From an uncultured Clostridia bacterium (lineage in GTDB: Bacteria > Bacillota > Clostridia > Peptostreptococcales > Anaerovoracaceae), in NCBI GenBank assembly GCA_937900415.1, contig CALCEY010000010.1:124001-188000 (forward strand): a stretch of 64,000 nt of DNA. Direction: 5' to 3'. This document shows, in pieces, positions 41,279-50,501 of this stretch (position 1 is its first letter; every line of letters begins with the position of its first letter). Both the position numbers and the translations under genes were made by a program. A model generated the notes under the pieces. That model saw only the letters and a program-made list of their open reading frames with translations. It was not told the DNA's origin and did no database searches.

Positions 41279-42394
41279 TCAATACTTTTCCACCTCTTTT
41301 ATCAGTTCCTCCGCCAATGCGCCTGACTGAGTAAAATTCATATTCGGTATATACATGTTCTCTACCGTCATATGAGCTTGCTTGGCTTTAGCCAAATATC
41401 TCACAGTCTTGTTAAGCAGAATATCGTACTCATCGTTCAGATTCTCTATCAGTTCCTCGTTGTTCTGAAGAACCATGGCGTCCATATAATCGTTAATATC
41501 TATAAAAGATATTTCCTGCGGTTTACCCTCTACGTTTACTATTTCCCACGGCTCTATATCATGATAACGGTTGACCGATATAAAAGCAGTTTTAAGCTCA
41601 GGTATCACTATGTGCTCTATCTTTTCGTCCGGGCTCATAGAACAGTAATATGTTTCAATGTCAAAGCCCCTGTAAACGGCTCCTTCCGAAACGATTTCCA
41701 TAAGACTTGTATTGCCGTATCCGACCGGAACGTTAACCATATATATCCTTTCCATATTTCCCAGCAGGCTGGTAATGTAATTCACCGTTCCGGAAGCTGT
41801 AATTGCGCCTGCAAAAAACTTCTTTACTTTCCCCGGTCTCAGGGATATATCATGCTTTCCGTATTCTTTATCTATAATATCAGCTATCACTTTGTATATC
41901 TCACTGGCGCACAAAGCTTCTGAATATACCTCTTCCAAGCTTCTAAAAACGCTTTTTGCAGCGTTTAAATAGTTATATGCAATTCTATACCATCTTGATG
42001 TTTCTTCGTTTAAATCTATTATTTCATCCTTATTAGCGACTATTCCCTCCTCGTTCCAAAATTCTCCCAAATTCACTATTTTGTCTACAGCGCCGGGAGT
42101 TACGGGGTCGGTTATATGCGGACTAGTTCCATCTATAAAGGCTATCTTCATATTCTTTAAAACAATACCGTCCAGCGAAAGCTCGTCGGCAGAGCAGTGA
42201 AGAAAGTCGACGTCTTCGCCCTTCTCTGCAAAATAGCCGGCTATTCTTTTAATGAAAGTGGATTTCCCTGTTCCGGGGCCGCCCTTTATGCAGATTATCC
42301 TGTTGGCCTCTCTTTGTCCCAGGATGTATTTATAGTAAGAGAAAAATCCCAGCGGAGTATTGTTTCCCGGGAAATAATGTCTTTCTACAGACAA
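41279..42394 (-). CDS. P-loop ATPase of unknown role (PRK06851-like)
   Basis: 371-residue soluble protein with Walker A GGPGTGKST (residues 38-46) near the N terminus, preceded by NRIICIK. Further visible elements are HCSADELSLDG, IAFIDGTSPHITDPVTPGAVD (Walker B-like) and a second half, starting near residue 185, that resembles a degenerate repeat of the fold. I place it with uncharacterised Firmicutes ATPases of the PRK06851 type; no function is established. It stands alone between terminators, upstream of the amidase operon and downstream of the DUF975 pair. Confidence 0.75.
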   Translation of the reverse strand: MSVERHYFPGNNTPLGFFSYYKYILGQREANRIICIKGGPGTGKSTFIKRIAGYFAEKGEDVDFLHCSADELSLDGIVLKNMKIAFIDGTSPHITDPVTPGAVDKIVNLGEFWNEEGIVANKDEIIDLNEETSRWYRIAYNYLNAAKSVFRSLEEVYSEALCASEIYKVIADIIDKEYGKHDISLRPGKVKKFFAGAITASGTVNYITSLLGNMERIYMVNVPVGYGNTSLMEIVSEGAVYRGFDIETYYCSMSPDEKIEHIVIPELKTAFISVNRYHDIEPWEIVNVEGKPQEISFIDINDYMDAMVLQNNEELIENLNDEYDILLNKTVRYLAKAKQAHMTVENMYIPNMNFTQSGALAEELIKEVEKY

Positions 42395-42452
42395 ACTGAT
42401 ACCTCCTTAACACAATATATTTTCATATTATGCCGAGGAGGCTATCTGCGTT

Positions 42453-43370
42453 CTATTTTAAATTGTCCTCAAAATATGTCTCAGGTCTGTCAAGCGCAGT
42501 TTGAGCAACGACTACGAGATTTCCCGTAAGCAGCTCGTAAAACGACACTGCAGACATTCCGATATATGTAGCAAGCGGTATCATGCTTATTACCATGCTT
42601 ATGATGATAATTATGCTTGCCGTAAATATTATAGAATATGCTCTTAAAACAAAGAATTGTATTGATACAGCATATGCTACGGCAAACAATGCAAATATTG
42701 CCAGTATAAACACTATCCATAAAAGAATCCATCCGATGAATGATAATTGAAGGCAGAAGAATTTGCCCTTATTGCCCTTCATCAGTCTTTTACTTTCTCT
42801 TATACACTGAAAAACCCCTGTCTCACGATTGTCTGCCAAAAGAAGCATAGCCTGAGAGTATCTCAAAGCTGCCATAACTTCCAAAACTGCGGCAGCTACG
42901 GCAAATATAATGAGCACCAACGGTTCATATGTTACGAATGCGATTATAACGCCGGGAATTAAGACCGGCAGTCCCCATGCTATTATCTTTACATACAGTA
43001 AAACACAAAGCCCTACAGCCTTTGGAAATAAAGTAAAACCTTTAAATAAGTCAACATATGACGCACTTTTCGTTCTGAAAGCTCCGATGAAAAATATATT
43101 GAGTCCCATAACAAGCGGTGCAATCAGCAATAAATCAACAATCCAAAGCAACACGCCCGTAAAGTTAATCGCATAATATTCATATCCTGCATATAAATAT
43201 CTGTACATGGGAACGGCTTCAGCCAACATACCTGTCATCAGAGTTATCGCGAAAGAAACGGCAATGTATATGAAAACGCCTATAAACAGCTTCCACCAGT
43301 TTCCTTTAGCGGCGTTTCTCGCAATTTCCTTTATCTTTGAAATTGGTTCGGCTACTATACGATTTTCCAT
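42453..43370 (-). CDS. DUF975 family membrane protein, copy 2
   Basis: 305 residues, five to six hydrophobic segments. The DUF975 N-terminal pattern IKEIARNAAKGNWWKLF and the CIRESKRLMKGNKGKFFCLQLSFIGW block before the last segments are clear. It is 3 bp after copy 1 and shares its N-terminal EP-x-KIKEIAR and C-terminal FYELLTGNLVVV patterns, so the pair arose by tandem duplication. Function of the family is unknown. GAGGAGGGG lies 11 nt before ATG. Confidence 0.85.
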   Translation of the reverse strand: MENRIVAEPISKIKEIARNAAKGNWWKLFIGVFIYIAVSFAITLMTGMLAEAVPMYRYLYAGYEYYAINFTGVLLWIVDLLLIAPLVMGLNIFFIGAFRTKSASYVDLFKGFTLFPKAVGLCVLLYVKIIAWGLPVLIPGVIIAFVTYEPLVLIIFAVAAAVLEVMAALRYSQAMLLLADNRETGVFQCIRESKRLMKGNKGKFFCLQLSFIGWILLWIVFILAIFALFAVAYAVSIQFFVLRAYSIIFTASIIIIISMVISMIPLATYIGMSAVSFYELLTGNLVVVAQTALDRPETYFEDNLK

Positions 43371-43373
43371 GGA

Positions 43374-44132
43374 TTAAAATTCCCCTCCTCTGTCATTTCC
43401 GACGACTACTAAATTGCCTGTTACCAGCTCGTAAAATACCGTTTGCGACATAAATCTGTACAAATCGACTATTATCACAGGAACAGACATGACGATCCAC
43501 ACTATTACAGATACAATTCCCGTGTAATCTAACAAATCTGTCATTTCTCCCGGCAGAACGGCTAAAATATACCAGCCTATAAAGGTCAGATTCAGGTAAA
43601 ACAGCGTTCCCTTGTTTCCCAGCATAAGTCTCTTGCTCTCGTTTATGCACTGAAAAGCATTCCAGTCGGGGTGATCTACCTGAACATAAAAGCATTGACT
43701 GTATCTGAACGTGGCAACTATCCCTGGAATAACAAACAACATCGTCCATAGGGAAATTTTTACTGCATAGAGCAGGTACAGCAAAAATGTCTTTAAAAAC
43801 ATGCTGAATCCATCAAATACAGCGCCGCAGTCTATTTCTCTTTTTCTAAAAAAGACCAGTAAAAACATTGAAAGGCCATAAATAAGGGCGCCTTTTACAA
43901 ACAGTTCATAAATTCCGCTGGCGTATCCTACGAACACCTTCACATTTTGTCCGTTCGGTAAAATTAAAGTCCTCATCGAAAAAAAGAAAACGTCTAGAAG
44001 CGCCATTATTCCTGACAACATGAAAAAATACAGGAATACTCCCAAAAACATTTTCTTCCAATTTCCGGCCAGTGCCTTTCTGGCTATCTCTCTGATTCTA
44101 AAAGCCGGTTCTGCAACTATTCTGTTATCCAT
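43374..44132 (-). CDS. DUF975 family membrane protein, copy 1
   Basis: 252 residues with about five hydrophobic segments, FRIREIARKALAGNWKKMF at the start and CINESKRLMLGNKGTLFYLNLTFIGW centrally. Shorter than copy 2, lacking its extra loops between segments 2 and 3. ATG 44132 is preceded by AAAGGAG at 5 nt; the overlapping TTG 44135 is less likely. First gene of the pair, divergent from thiT. The region 44133-44320 shows no gene. Confidence 0.85.
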   Translation of the reverse strand: MDNRIVAEPAFRIREIARKALAGNWKKMFLGVFLYFFMLSGIMALLDVFFFSMRTLILPNGQNVKVFVGYASGIYELFVKGALIYGLSMFLLVFFRKREIDCGAVFDGFSMFLKTFLLYLLYAVKISLWTMLFVIPGIVATFRYSQCFYVQVDHPDWNAFQCINESKRLMLGNKGTLFYLNLTFIGWYILAVLPGEMTDLLDYTGIVSVIVWIVMSVPVIIVDLYRFMSQTVFYELVTGNLVVVGNDRGGEF

Positions 44133-44321
44133 CAATACTCCTTTTTATCTGTATGTTTTTTATTTCAGCAAATTATATTTATTCGATTTATGTTTATTTA
44201 TGCTTTTAAAACAAAATATGACAACGCCCTCTGATCTGTCAGGCAACATTTCAATGGCCGCTTCTTTGCGGCAAAGCTGAACAATATGATCTATGTAGAT
44301 ATTATACCACAATGAAAGAAT

Positions 44322-44350
44322 TTGACAATAACATTAAATAGTTCTATAAT
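44322..44350 (+). promoter_or_regulatory. Sigma-A promoter of thiT
   Basis: TTGACA, 17-nt spacer, TATAAT: a perfect consensus promoter directly before the TPP riboswitch. Confidence 0.9.
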
Positions 44351-44356
44351 AATTAA

Positions 44357-44448
44357 GATGCTAGGGGAGCTTATGCTGAGATAATACTGCATTTTCGCAG
44401 TTTGACCCTCAACACCTGATCCGGATAACACCGGCGTAGGGAAGCAAA
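44357..44448 (+). promoter_or_regulatory. TPP riboswitch (THI element)
   Basis: Aptamer with the conserved blocks GGGGAGC, GCTGAGA, GACCCTC, ACCTGATCCGGATAACACCG and GGCGTAGGGA in the right order. It binds thiamine pyrophosphate and turns the downstream gene off when TPP is plentiful. Confidence 0.96.
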
Positions 44449-44473
44449 AAAACCATTATTTTTTTGTATAGTT

Positions 44474-44500
44474 CCCCTCCTAAATAAAGGAGGATTTTTT
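44474..44500 (+). terminator. Riboswitch expression platform: terminator that also masks the thiT SD
   Basis: CCTCCT pairs with AGGAGG (44476-44481 with 44488-44493), followed by T6 and directly by ATG 44501. The 3' arm is the ribosome site, so the hairpin can block both transcription and translation. Confidence 0.75.
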
Positions 44501-45046
44501 ATGTCAACAAAACCAAACGGAAGAAGCAATCTGCGTCAGTTAGTACTCTGCGCCATACTCATAGCGCTTGCAACAGTCCTTGGAATGATCAAATTTTTAG
44601 ATCTCCCTTACGGAGGCTCTATAACGCTAATGAGCATGCTGGCAGCTACGCTCTGCGGTTATTACTGCGGAACAGCCAAAGGCATATTCGCCTGTATGGC
44701 TTTGGGACTGCTTAACCTTATACTAGGTCCAACCATAGTTCATCCTGCACAGGTAATACTGGATTACTTTCTTGGTTTCGGTCTTTTAGGCCTTTCCGGC
44801 CTCACAGCCAACAGGAAGAACGGCCTCACCACGGGATACATAATCGGAGTTACTGCCAGGTTTCTGTGCAGCTTCCTTTCAGGCTTCATATTCTTTGGAG
44901 AATATGCGCCTGAGAACATGAATCCGGTATGGTATTCTTTCGTATATAACATTATCTATATAGGAGCAGAAGCCATATTAACCCTGATAGTTATAAATAT
45001 TCCTGTCATAAAAAATACTTTGATAAAGCTCAAGGAACAGGTTTAA
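44501..45046 (+). CDS. thiT: ECF thiamine transporter S-component
   Basis: Substrate-capture subunit of an energy-coupling-factor importer for thiamine (ThiT/YuaJ family), 181 residues with about six membrane segments. The family pattern YGGSITLMSMLAA, GLLNLILGPTIVHPAQVILDYFLGFGLLGLSG and the WYSFVYNIIYIGAEA segment are visible. The ATPase and T-subunit genes are not in this window. The riboswitch and a perfect promoter precede it. With thiN at 7.2 kb this gives uptake plus pyrophosphorylation of thiamine. Confidence 0.92.
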   Translation: MSTKPNGRSNLRQLVLCAILIALATVLGMIKFLDLPYGGSITLMSMLAATLCGYYCGTAKGIFACMALGLLNLILGPTIVHPAQVILDYFLGFGLLGLSGLTANRKNGLTTGYIIGVTARFLCSFLSGFIFFGEYAPENMNPVWYSFVYNIIYIGAEAILTLIVINIPVIKNTLIKLKEQV

Positions 45047-45195
45047 AAATTTATCAGGGGTCAGGAAACTTCCATGACTTTCACCCGGTTTTACTGATTT
45101 TAACGGAAATTTTCAAATATCCATTGATAAGTCGGCAAGAGAATGTTAAAATTATATCCAATAACATTATACATAAAAGAAAGGGAGTTCAAAAA

Positions 45196-45972
45196 ATGTA
45201 TAACACGATCAAATATGAAGTAAAAGGACCGATAGGATACGTAACCATCAACAGGCCCGAGGCTCTCAACGCTCTTAACAAAACAGTTCTTGAAGAGCTT
45301 TTCGATGTTTTCAACAAAATTGATACAGATGAGGATATAAGAGTTGTTATTCTGACCGGAGAAGGCCGTTCCTTCGTCGCAGGCGCAGATATATCTCAGA
45401 TGAGTACGCTGTCGGTAGCCGAAGGCCGCTCTTTCGGAGCTTACGGCCAGAAAGTAATGAATTTCATAGAAAAGATCGAAAAACCCGTAATCGCTGCTGT
45501 AAACGGTTTTGCTCTCGGCGGAGGCTGCGAGCTTGCTATGGCATGCGATTTCAGAATAGCCTCAGCTAAGGCAAAATTTGGTCAGCCTGAAGTCGGCCTC
45601 GGAATCACTCCCGGCTTTGGCGGTACGCAAAGACTTTCAAAGCTGGTCGGAAAAGGAACTGCAAAAATGCTGATTCTTACTGCCGAAACTATAAACGCCG
45701 AAGAAGCATTCAGAATAGGTCTGGTGGAAAAGGTCGTAGAACCTGAACAGCTTATGCCTGTATGCGAAGAAATCGCAAACAAAATAGCATCAAAAGCTCC
45801 TATTGCCATAGCCATGTCCAAGACATGTATAAACAAGGGATATCATCTCGATTTATTCTCAGGCTCAGCATTAGAGGCGGAAGCTTTCGGAGGCTGCTTC
45901 GGAACAGAAGATCAAAAAGAGGGAATGAAGGCTTTCCTTGAAAAAAGACCTGCAGAATTTAAGAACAAATAA
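45196..45972 (+). CDS. Enoyl-CoA hydratase / crotonase
   Basis: Hydrates 2-enoyl-CoA to 3-hydroxyacyl-CoA. 258 residues with the oxyanion-hole motifs AGADISQM and NGFALGGGCELAMACD and the catalytic glutamate in FGQPEVGLGITPGFGGTQRL. The closest match is short-chain 3-hydroxybutyryl-CoA dehydratase (Crt) of butyrate-forming Clostridia. ATG 45196 follows AAAGGGAG; the upstream frame to 45124 has no ribosome site. It stands alone before a strong terminator, not in a butyrate operon, but could act on the enoyl-CoA made by the 16-29 kb cluster. Confidence 0.92.
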   Translation: MYNTIKYEVKGPIGYVTINRPEALNALNKTVLEELFDVFNKIDTDEDIRVVILTGEGRSFVAGADISQMSTLSVAEGRSFGAYGQKVMNFIEKIEKPVIAAVNGFALGGGCELAMACDFRIASAKAKFGQPEVGLGITPGFGGTQRLSKLVGKGTAKMLILTAETINAEEAFRIGLVEKVVEPEQLMPVCEEIANKIASKAPIAIAMSKTCINKGYHLDLFSGSALEAEAFGGCFGTEDQKEGMKAFLEKRPAEFKNK

Positions 45973-46005
45973 CTTTAACGCAATCAAAACATACATAAAA
46001 CACGC

Positions 46006-46039
46006 AAAAGACGCTCCTCATACGAGGCGCGTCTTTTTT
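46006..46039. terminator. Intrinsic terminator between the crotonase and hydrogenase genes
   Basis: AAAAGACGC ... GCGTCTTTTTT with inner CCTC/GAGG pairing; usable by both convergent genes. Confidence 0.9.
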
Positions 46040-46086
46040 AAAGCTGCCGCATCATATTTATGCAATGCCCGTGAATACTAAACCGT

Positions 46087-47784
46087 CTACGCAAAAGCTT
46101 CAGGTTTTTCGTTGTGGAGCAGCTTATGCTCCTTGCCCTTCAATATACCCTCGTACAAATCTATGACAAACGGATTGTCGCTGGAAATCTTTATCTGCTT
46201 AGATCCGTCAACCTCATAAAGTCCCTTTGCCCTGGCCTTCTTCGTATCGGCAGTTATCGGCACAGGCTGTCCGCCGCCGGCTATGCACCCGTTCTTGCAG
46301 GCCATAACCTCGACAAAGTCGTAATACAGCTCGCCGCTCTTAATCCCGTCCATAACGTAGGCAGCATTCTTCAGACCGTTTACAACAGCTATCTTTATCT
46401 CTTTTCCTTTGATTTCCACAGTAGCTTCTTTTATCCCTTCAGGACCTCTTATTCCGGTAAAACTTATTTGCTCCAGATCTTCCGTCTTATAGCTGCCCAC
46501 CAGTCTCCTCAGTACGGCTTCGGTTACTCCTCCGGTTACTCCGAATATGGCTCCGCCGCCGGAGGATATTCCGAAAGGTATATCCATGGCTTCTGCATTA
46601 AGCTCAGCCAAATCAATTCCCGCTTCTTTTATCATTCTCGTTATTTCCGTAGTAGTCAAAACGTAATCAACGTCCATTTCTCCCTCTGTCCTATGCTCAG
46701 GACGTAGTATTTCGGCTTTTTTGGCTGTACAAGGCATAATGGAAACGACTACCGTCTTTCTCTTGTCATCCTTATTCATTCTCGCCTGCTCTTTTACTAC
46801 GGCGCCGAACATCTGCTGCGGAGAGCGACAAGAGGAAATATGCTTTCTCAGCTCAGGATACTTTTCTTCACAGAATTTTACCCATCCCGGACAGCAGGAG
46901 GTAAACAACGGCAAGTCCTTACCCTCCTCCAATTTTTCCAGAAGCTCCTTGGATTCCTCCATTACAGTTAAATCGGCTCCAAAGTTGGTGTCGTATACCT
47001 CGTCGAAGCCCATGAGCCTTAAGGCTGCCACCAGCTTTTCTATGGAATTTTCGCCCTTTTTAATCCCAAACTTATCACCGACTGCAACTCTTACGGCAGG
47101 CGCTATCTGCGCTACAACTCTCGTATTTTTATCGGACAAAGCCTCCCATACGGGGTGTATATTCTGCTTTACGGTTATAGCGCCTGTAGGACACACGACG
47201 CGGCACTGGCCGCAGCCGACGCAGGCAGTCTTTGAAAGAGGTCTGTCAAAAGCCGTGGTTACTCTCATTTTCGAGCCTCTGTGAGCAAACTCAAGGATTC
47301 CAAGGCCTTGTATTTCTATACACGTTCTTACACAGTCGCCGCACAGAATACATTTATTGGGGTCTAAAACTATACATGCGGAGCTGTAGTCCAAAGGAAG
47401 CTTCGGCTTGTTATTTTCAAATCTGACGTAATTTACGCCAAGCTGATTGGCAAGCTTGAGAAGTATACAAGCGCCGTTGGTGCGGCAGGTGGTGCAATCG
47501 GTGCAGTGGGAGGCTAAAAGAAGCTCTATTATCATCTTTCTGTGGTGCTGTAATCTCAATGTATTGGTATAAATGACCATTCCGTCCTTCGGCACCTCTG
47601 AGCATGACGCAAATATTTTTCCCTTATCATCCTCTACCACGCACATTCTGCATGAGCCATATGTAGAAAGCTCCGAAAGATAGCAGAATGTCGGCAGTTC
47701 TATGCCCGCCTTTCTTATTACAGACAGTACATTTCTCTCATTATCAAAGGCAACCTTCTTGTTGTTTATAGTCATATACTTCAT
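46087..47784 (-). CDS. hydA: [FeFe]-hydrogenase catalytic subunit HydA
   Basis: Reduces protons to hydrogen. 565 residues: N-terminal [2Fe-2S] domain (CYLSELSTYGSCRMCVV), His-ligated cluster (SHCTDCTTCRTNGAC), two [4Fe-4S] motifs (CILCGDCVRTC and CVGCGQCRVVCP), then the H-cluster with L1 TSCCPGWVKF, L2 MPCTAKKAE and L3 EVMACKNGCIAGGGQP. All H-cluster cysteines are present. ATG 47784 has AGGAGG 9 nt upstream; the longer frame overlaps hydB. With hydC and hydB directly upstream this is the trimeric layout of NADH/ferredoxin-coupled (electron-bifurcating) hydrogenases; bifurcation itself is inferred. Confidence 0.95.
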   Translation of the reverse strand: MKYMTINNKKVAFDNERNVLSVIRKAGIELPTFCYLSELSTYGSCRMCVVEDDKGKIFASCSEVPKDGMVIYTNTLRLQHHRKMIIELLLASHCTDCTTCRTNGACILLKLANQLGVNYVRFENNKPKLPLDYSSACIVLDPNKCILCGDCVRTCIEIQGLGILEFAHRGSKMRVTTAFDRPLSKTACVGCGQCRVVCPTGAITVKQNIHPVWEALSDKNTRVVAQIAPAVRVAVGDKFGIKKGENSIEKLVAALRLMGFDEVYDTNFGADLTVMEESKELLEKLEEGKDLPLFTSCCPGWVKFCEEKYPELRKHISSCRSPQQMFGAVVKEQARMNKDDKRKTVVVSIMPCTAKKAEILRPEHRTEGEMDVDYVLTTTEITRMIKEAGIDLAELNAEAMDIPFGISSGGGAIFGVTGGVTEAVLRRLVGSYKTEDLEQISFTGIRGPEGIKEATVEIKGKEIKIAVVNGLKNAAYVMDGIKSGELYYDFVEVMACKNGCIAGGGQPVPITADTKKARAKGLYEVDGSKQIKISSDNPFVIDLYEGILKGKEHKLLHNEKPEAFA

Positions 47785-47797
47785 CTGTCGATACCTC

Positions 47798-49735
47798 CTA
47801 CCATTCCACATGTATCGCTCCGAAAGCACATGAGCTTTCACATGCTCCGCATTTAATACATCTCTCGTTATCTATTACATAAGGTTCTTTTATTTTGCCG
47901 CTTATAGCGTCAGCAGGGCAGTTTTTCGCACACTTCGAGCAGCCTTTGCACCTTTCAGGACTTATTACATAACGCCTGAGCTCCGTACATGTGTGGGAAA
48001 CACACTTCTTCTCTACGACATGCTGCATGTATTCCTCGCGGAAAAGCTTTAAGGTACTCCTTACAGGAAGAGCTGCGCTCTTTCCCAATCCGCAGAGAGC
48101 CGTTTCCGTTATGGTTTCCGCCAGCTCGTCAAGGAGGTCAAGATCTTCGGGCCTTCCCTTGCCGGCTACTATCCTTTCCAAAATTTCAAGCATACGCTTT
48201 GTTCCTTCTCTGCATGGCACACATTTGCCGCAGCTTTCTTTTTGCGTAAAGTTCATGAAGAATCTGGCCACTTCCACCATACAGGTACTGTCGTCCATTA
48301 CGACCAGACCTCCCGAGCCTATCATCGCTCCCATCTTCTTCAGTGAATCAAAATCCAGGTTTATATCAAGATGCGGCGTTATCAGGCAGCCGCCGGAGGG
48401 TCCTCCTATCTGAACGGCTTTAAATTTGCCGTCGTTTTTAATTCCTCCGCCGATATCGTAAATTACTTCTCTAAGAGTAGTTCCCATAGGGACTTCGATA
48501 AGACCTGTATTCTTAACGCTTCCTGTAAGAGCAAATGCCTTTGTTCCCGGACTGGATTCTGTGCCTATGGATTTAAACCATTTTGCTCCTTTGTTTATTA
48601 TTCCGGGAACGTTTGCATAGGTTTCCACATTGTTGAGCACCGTCGGCTTGTCAAAAAGGCCGTGCTCTACGGTTCTCGGAGGCTTTACTCTCGGCATTCC
48701 GCGGTTTCCCTCAATGGAAGCTGTAAGAGCGCTTCCCTCTCCGCATACGAAAGCTCCTGCCCCCTTGCTTATATATATATTAAAGGAAAAATCTGATCCG
48801 AGAATATTTTCTCCGAGAAGCCCTGCTTTTTCAGCCTGTTCTATGGCATTTTTCAGACGGTTTACGGCAAGCGGATATTCGGCTCTGACGTAAATATAAC
48901 CCGCCCGTGCTCCTACTGCATAAGCCGCTATCATCATCCCCTCAAGCGCTCTGTGAGGATCCCCCTCCATTATGCTTCTATCCATAAATGCCCCGGGATC
49001 TCCCTCATCTCCGTTGCATACGACATAACGTTGTTTCTCCTCCTGTCTCGCCACCTGGCTCCATTTATATCCTGTCTTAAAACCTCCGCCTCCGCGGCCT
49101 CTGAGATTTGAATCGCTTATTTCCTCAACAACCTCCTCCGGCGTCATCTGAAAGATTGCTTTTGCCAGTCCTTTATAGCCGCCCTTGGCAATATATTCTT
49201 CTATGTTTTCAGCGTCTATATGACCGCAGTTTTCCAAAACTATACGCGTTTGTTTTTTATAGAAAGGGATTTCCTCCTGTTTAGGATATTCTATTCCATC
49301 CTGTTTATAGAGCAGTTCTCTGATTATCTCCCCTTTCTTTACCGTTTGCTCAAATATCTGGCGGCAGTCGCTGGGAGACACTTTTGTATACAGTATACCC
49401 AAAGGTTCGATTCTCATCAGCGGCCCCATCTCACAGAAGCCGTGACAGCCGCTCTTTTTCACACCTATACTTTCACCGCATGAAGAGTCTTCATCCTGCT
49501 TATCCCTTGAAGGATTCTTATGTATGTCTCCACACGCTATCTCAGCTCCAAAGTGTACTTCAACGTCAGGGTTGTCCTCCGCCAGTCTTTTCATCTCCTC
49601 GTAAATTTCACCTGAACCGCCTGCAAGACATCCGGTTCCTGCGCATATAAGTATTCTGCACTTACAGCTATCTATCCTGTCCTTTGCCCTCTTGCATATC
49701 TTTTCTAAAGCTTCGGCGCTGTTTATTCTCTGCAT
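47798..49735 (-). CDS. hydB: NuoF-like flavoprotein subunit HydB of the hydrogenase
   Basis: Diaphorase subunit, 645 residues. An N-terminal thioredoxin-like [2Fe-2S] domain (CAGTGCLAGG, CHGFCEMGP) leads into the NuoF core with the FMN/NADH motifs LRGRGGGGFKTGYKW, GDEGDPGAFMDRSIMEGDPH and GAGAFVCGEGSAL. The SCGKCVPCREGTKRM cluster site follows, and two C-terminal [4Fe-4S] motifs (CKGCSKCAKNCP, CIKCGACESSC) end the protein. This is the HydB pattern of trimeric hydrogenases. It starts 4 bp after hydC; GAGAGGAG precedes it. Confidence 0.95.
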   Translation of the reverse strand: MQRINSAEALEKICKRAKDRIDSCKCRILICAGTGCLAGGSGEIYEEMKRLAEDNPDVEVHFGAEIACGDIHKNPSRDKQDEDSSCGESIGVKKSGCHGFCEMGPLMRIEPLGILYTKVSPSDCRQIFEQTVKKGEIIRELLYKQDGIEYPKQEEIPFYKKQTRIVLENCGHIDAENIEEYIAKGGYKGLAKAIFQMTPEEVVEEISDSNLRGRGGGGFKTGYKWSQVARQEEKQRYVVCNGDEGDPGAFMDRSIMEGDPHRALEGMMIAAYAVGARAGYIYVRAEYPLAVNRLKNAIEQAEKAGLLGENILGSDFSFNIYISKGAGAFVCGEGSALTASIEGNRGMPRVKPPRTVEHGLFDKPTVLNNVETYANVPGIINKGAKWFKSIGTESSPGTKAFALTGSVKNTGLIEVPMGTTLREVIYDIGGGIKNDGKFKAVQIGGPSGGCLITPHLDINLDFDSLKKMGAMIGSGGLVVMDDSTCMVEVARFFMNFTQKESCGKCVPCREGTKRMLEILERIVAGKGRPEDLDLLDELAETITETALCGLGKSAALPVRSTLKLFREEYMQHVVEKKCVSHTCTELRRYVISPERCKGCSKCAKNCPADAISGKIKEPYVIDNERCIKCGACESSCAFGAIHVEW

Positions 49736-49739
49736 AGTC

Positions 49740-50213
49740 TTATGCTCCTCTCAATTCATTTATAAGGGCTGCCGCCGACTCCGGCGTCATAGCGGGATAT
49801 ACTTTATCGTTTACTGTCAGCACCGGCGCCAGCCCGCAGGCTCCCAGACATGAAACGGTTTCCAGTGTGAACATCATATCGTCCGTCGTAGCCTTACTCT
49901 CTGACAGACCGAGCACGCTGTACAGTTTTTCAAGTATAGGTATTGATTTTCTGACATGGCACGCCGTTCCATCACATACTTTTATCACATACTTGCCTTT
50001 AGGCTCAAAGGAAAAGTTTTCATAAAAGGTGGCGACGCTGTAAGCTTTTGCTTCCGTTATACCTATTTTTTCCGCCACATAAGACAAAAGCTCTCCGGGA
50101 AGATAGCGGTACTCGTTTTGAATGTCCTGTATTATTGGAATCAACGACGAGCTGTCAGCTCCATGCTGCGCTATTATCTCATCCGTTTTGTCGAAATAGC
50201 TCTTTTCCAACAT
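49740..50213 (-). CDS. hydC: NuoE-like [2Fe-2S] subunit HydC of the hydrogenase
   Basis: 157-residue thioredoxin-fold ferredoxin. The cluster ligands appear as CDGTACHVR and CLGACGLAP; the N-terminal helical part (IIQDIQNEYRYLP, AYSVATFYENFSFEPKG) is characteristic of NuoE/HydC. It passes electrons between HydB and HydA. AGGAGG 7 nt before ATG; a sigma-A promoter lies about 120 bp upstream. First gene of hydCBA. Confidence 0.94.
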   Translation of the reverse strand: MLEKSYFDKTDEIIAQHGADSSSLIPIIQDIQNEYRYLPGELLSYVAEKIGITEAKAYSVATFYENFSFEPKGKYVIKVCDGTACHVRKSIPILEKLYSVLGLSESKATTDDMMFTLETVSCLGACGLAPVLTVNDKVYPAMTPESAAALINELRGA

Positions 50214-50338
50214 AAAATCCTCCTGCTGTAAATAAAAACTTAAAATAAATCCGCCAAAAGCGCGTTTCCCTCAAAGAAAAAACGTTTCTGCACCTTTGAT
50301 TAAAACGTGAAACGATCAATAAAATTGCTTCGTAATTT

Positions 50339-50367
50339 ATTATATTAAAGGCCAGGACAAATTGCAA
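50339..50367 (-). promoter_or_regulatory. Sigma-A promoter of hydCBA
   Basis: Minus strand TTGCAA, 17-nt spacer, TATAAT. Leaves a leader of about 115 nt. A GTGAAACG/CGTTTCAC inverted pair (50308-50315 and 50444-50451) flanks the promoter and might be regulatory. Confidence 0.65.
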
Positions 50368-50455
50368 TAGTATATCGTTACCCTTTTAACAGCTTTTTCC
50401 TTCTTCCCCCTTTCTCGCGAAAAGCGGCCTCAAAAAACAGAAAACGTTTCACTAT

Positions 50456-50490
50456 ATAAAAACACCGCCGGTATAATATGCCGGCGGCAA
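50456..50490 (-). terminator. Intrinsic terminator after the uracil permease gene
   Basis: Minus strand CCGCCGG/CCGGCGG with a 9-nt AT loop, followed by TGTTTTTATA. Confidence 0.85.
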
Positions 50491-50501
50491 AAATCTTTTT
50501 C

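Noticed and set aside
44501..45046. thiW as the gene behind the TPP riboswitch
   Set aside because: The segment around ILDYFLGFGLLGLSG and the segment spacing fit ThiT/YuaJ.
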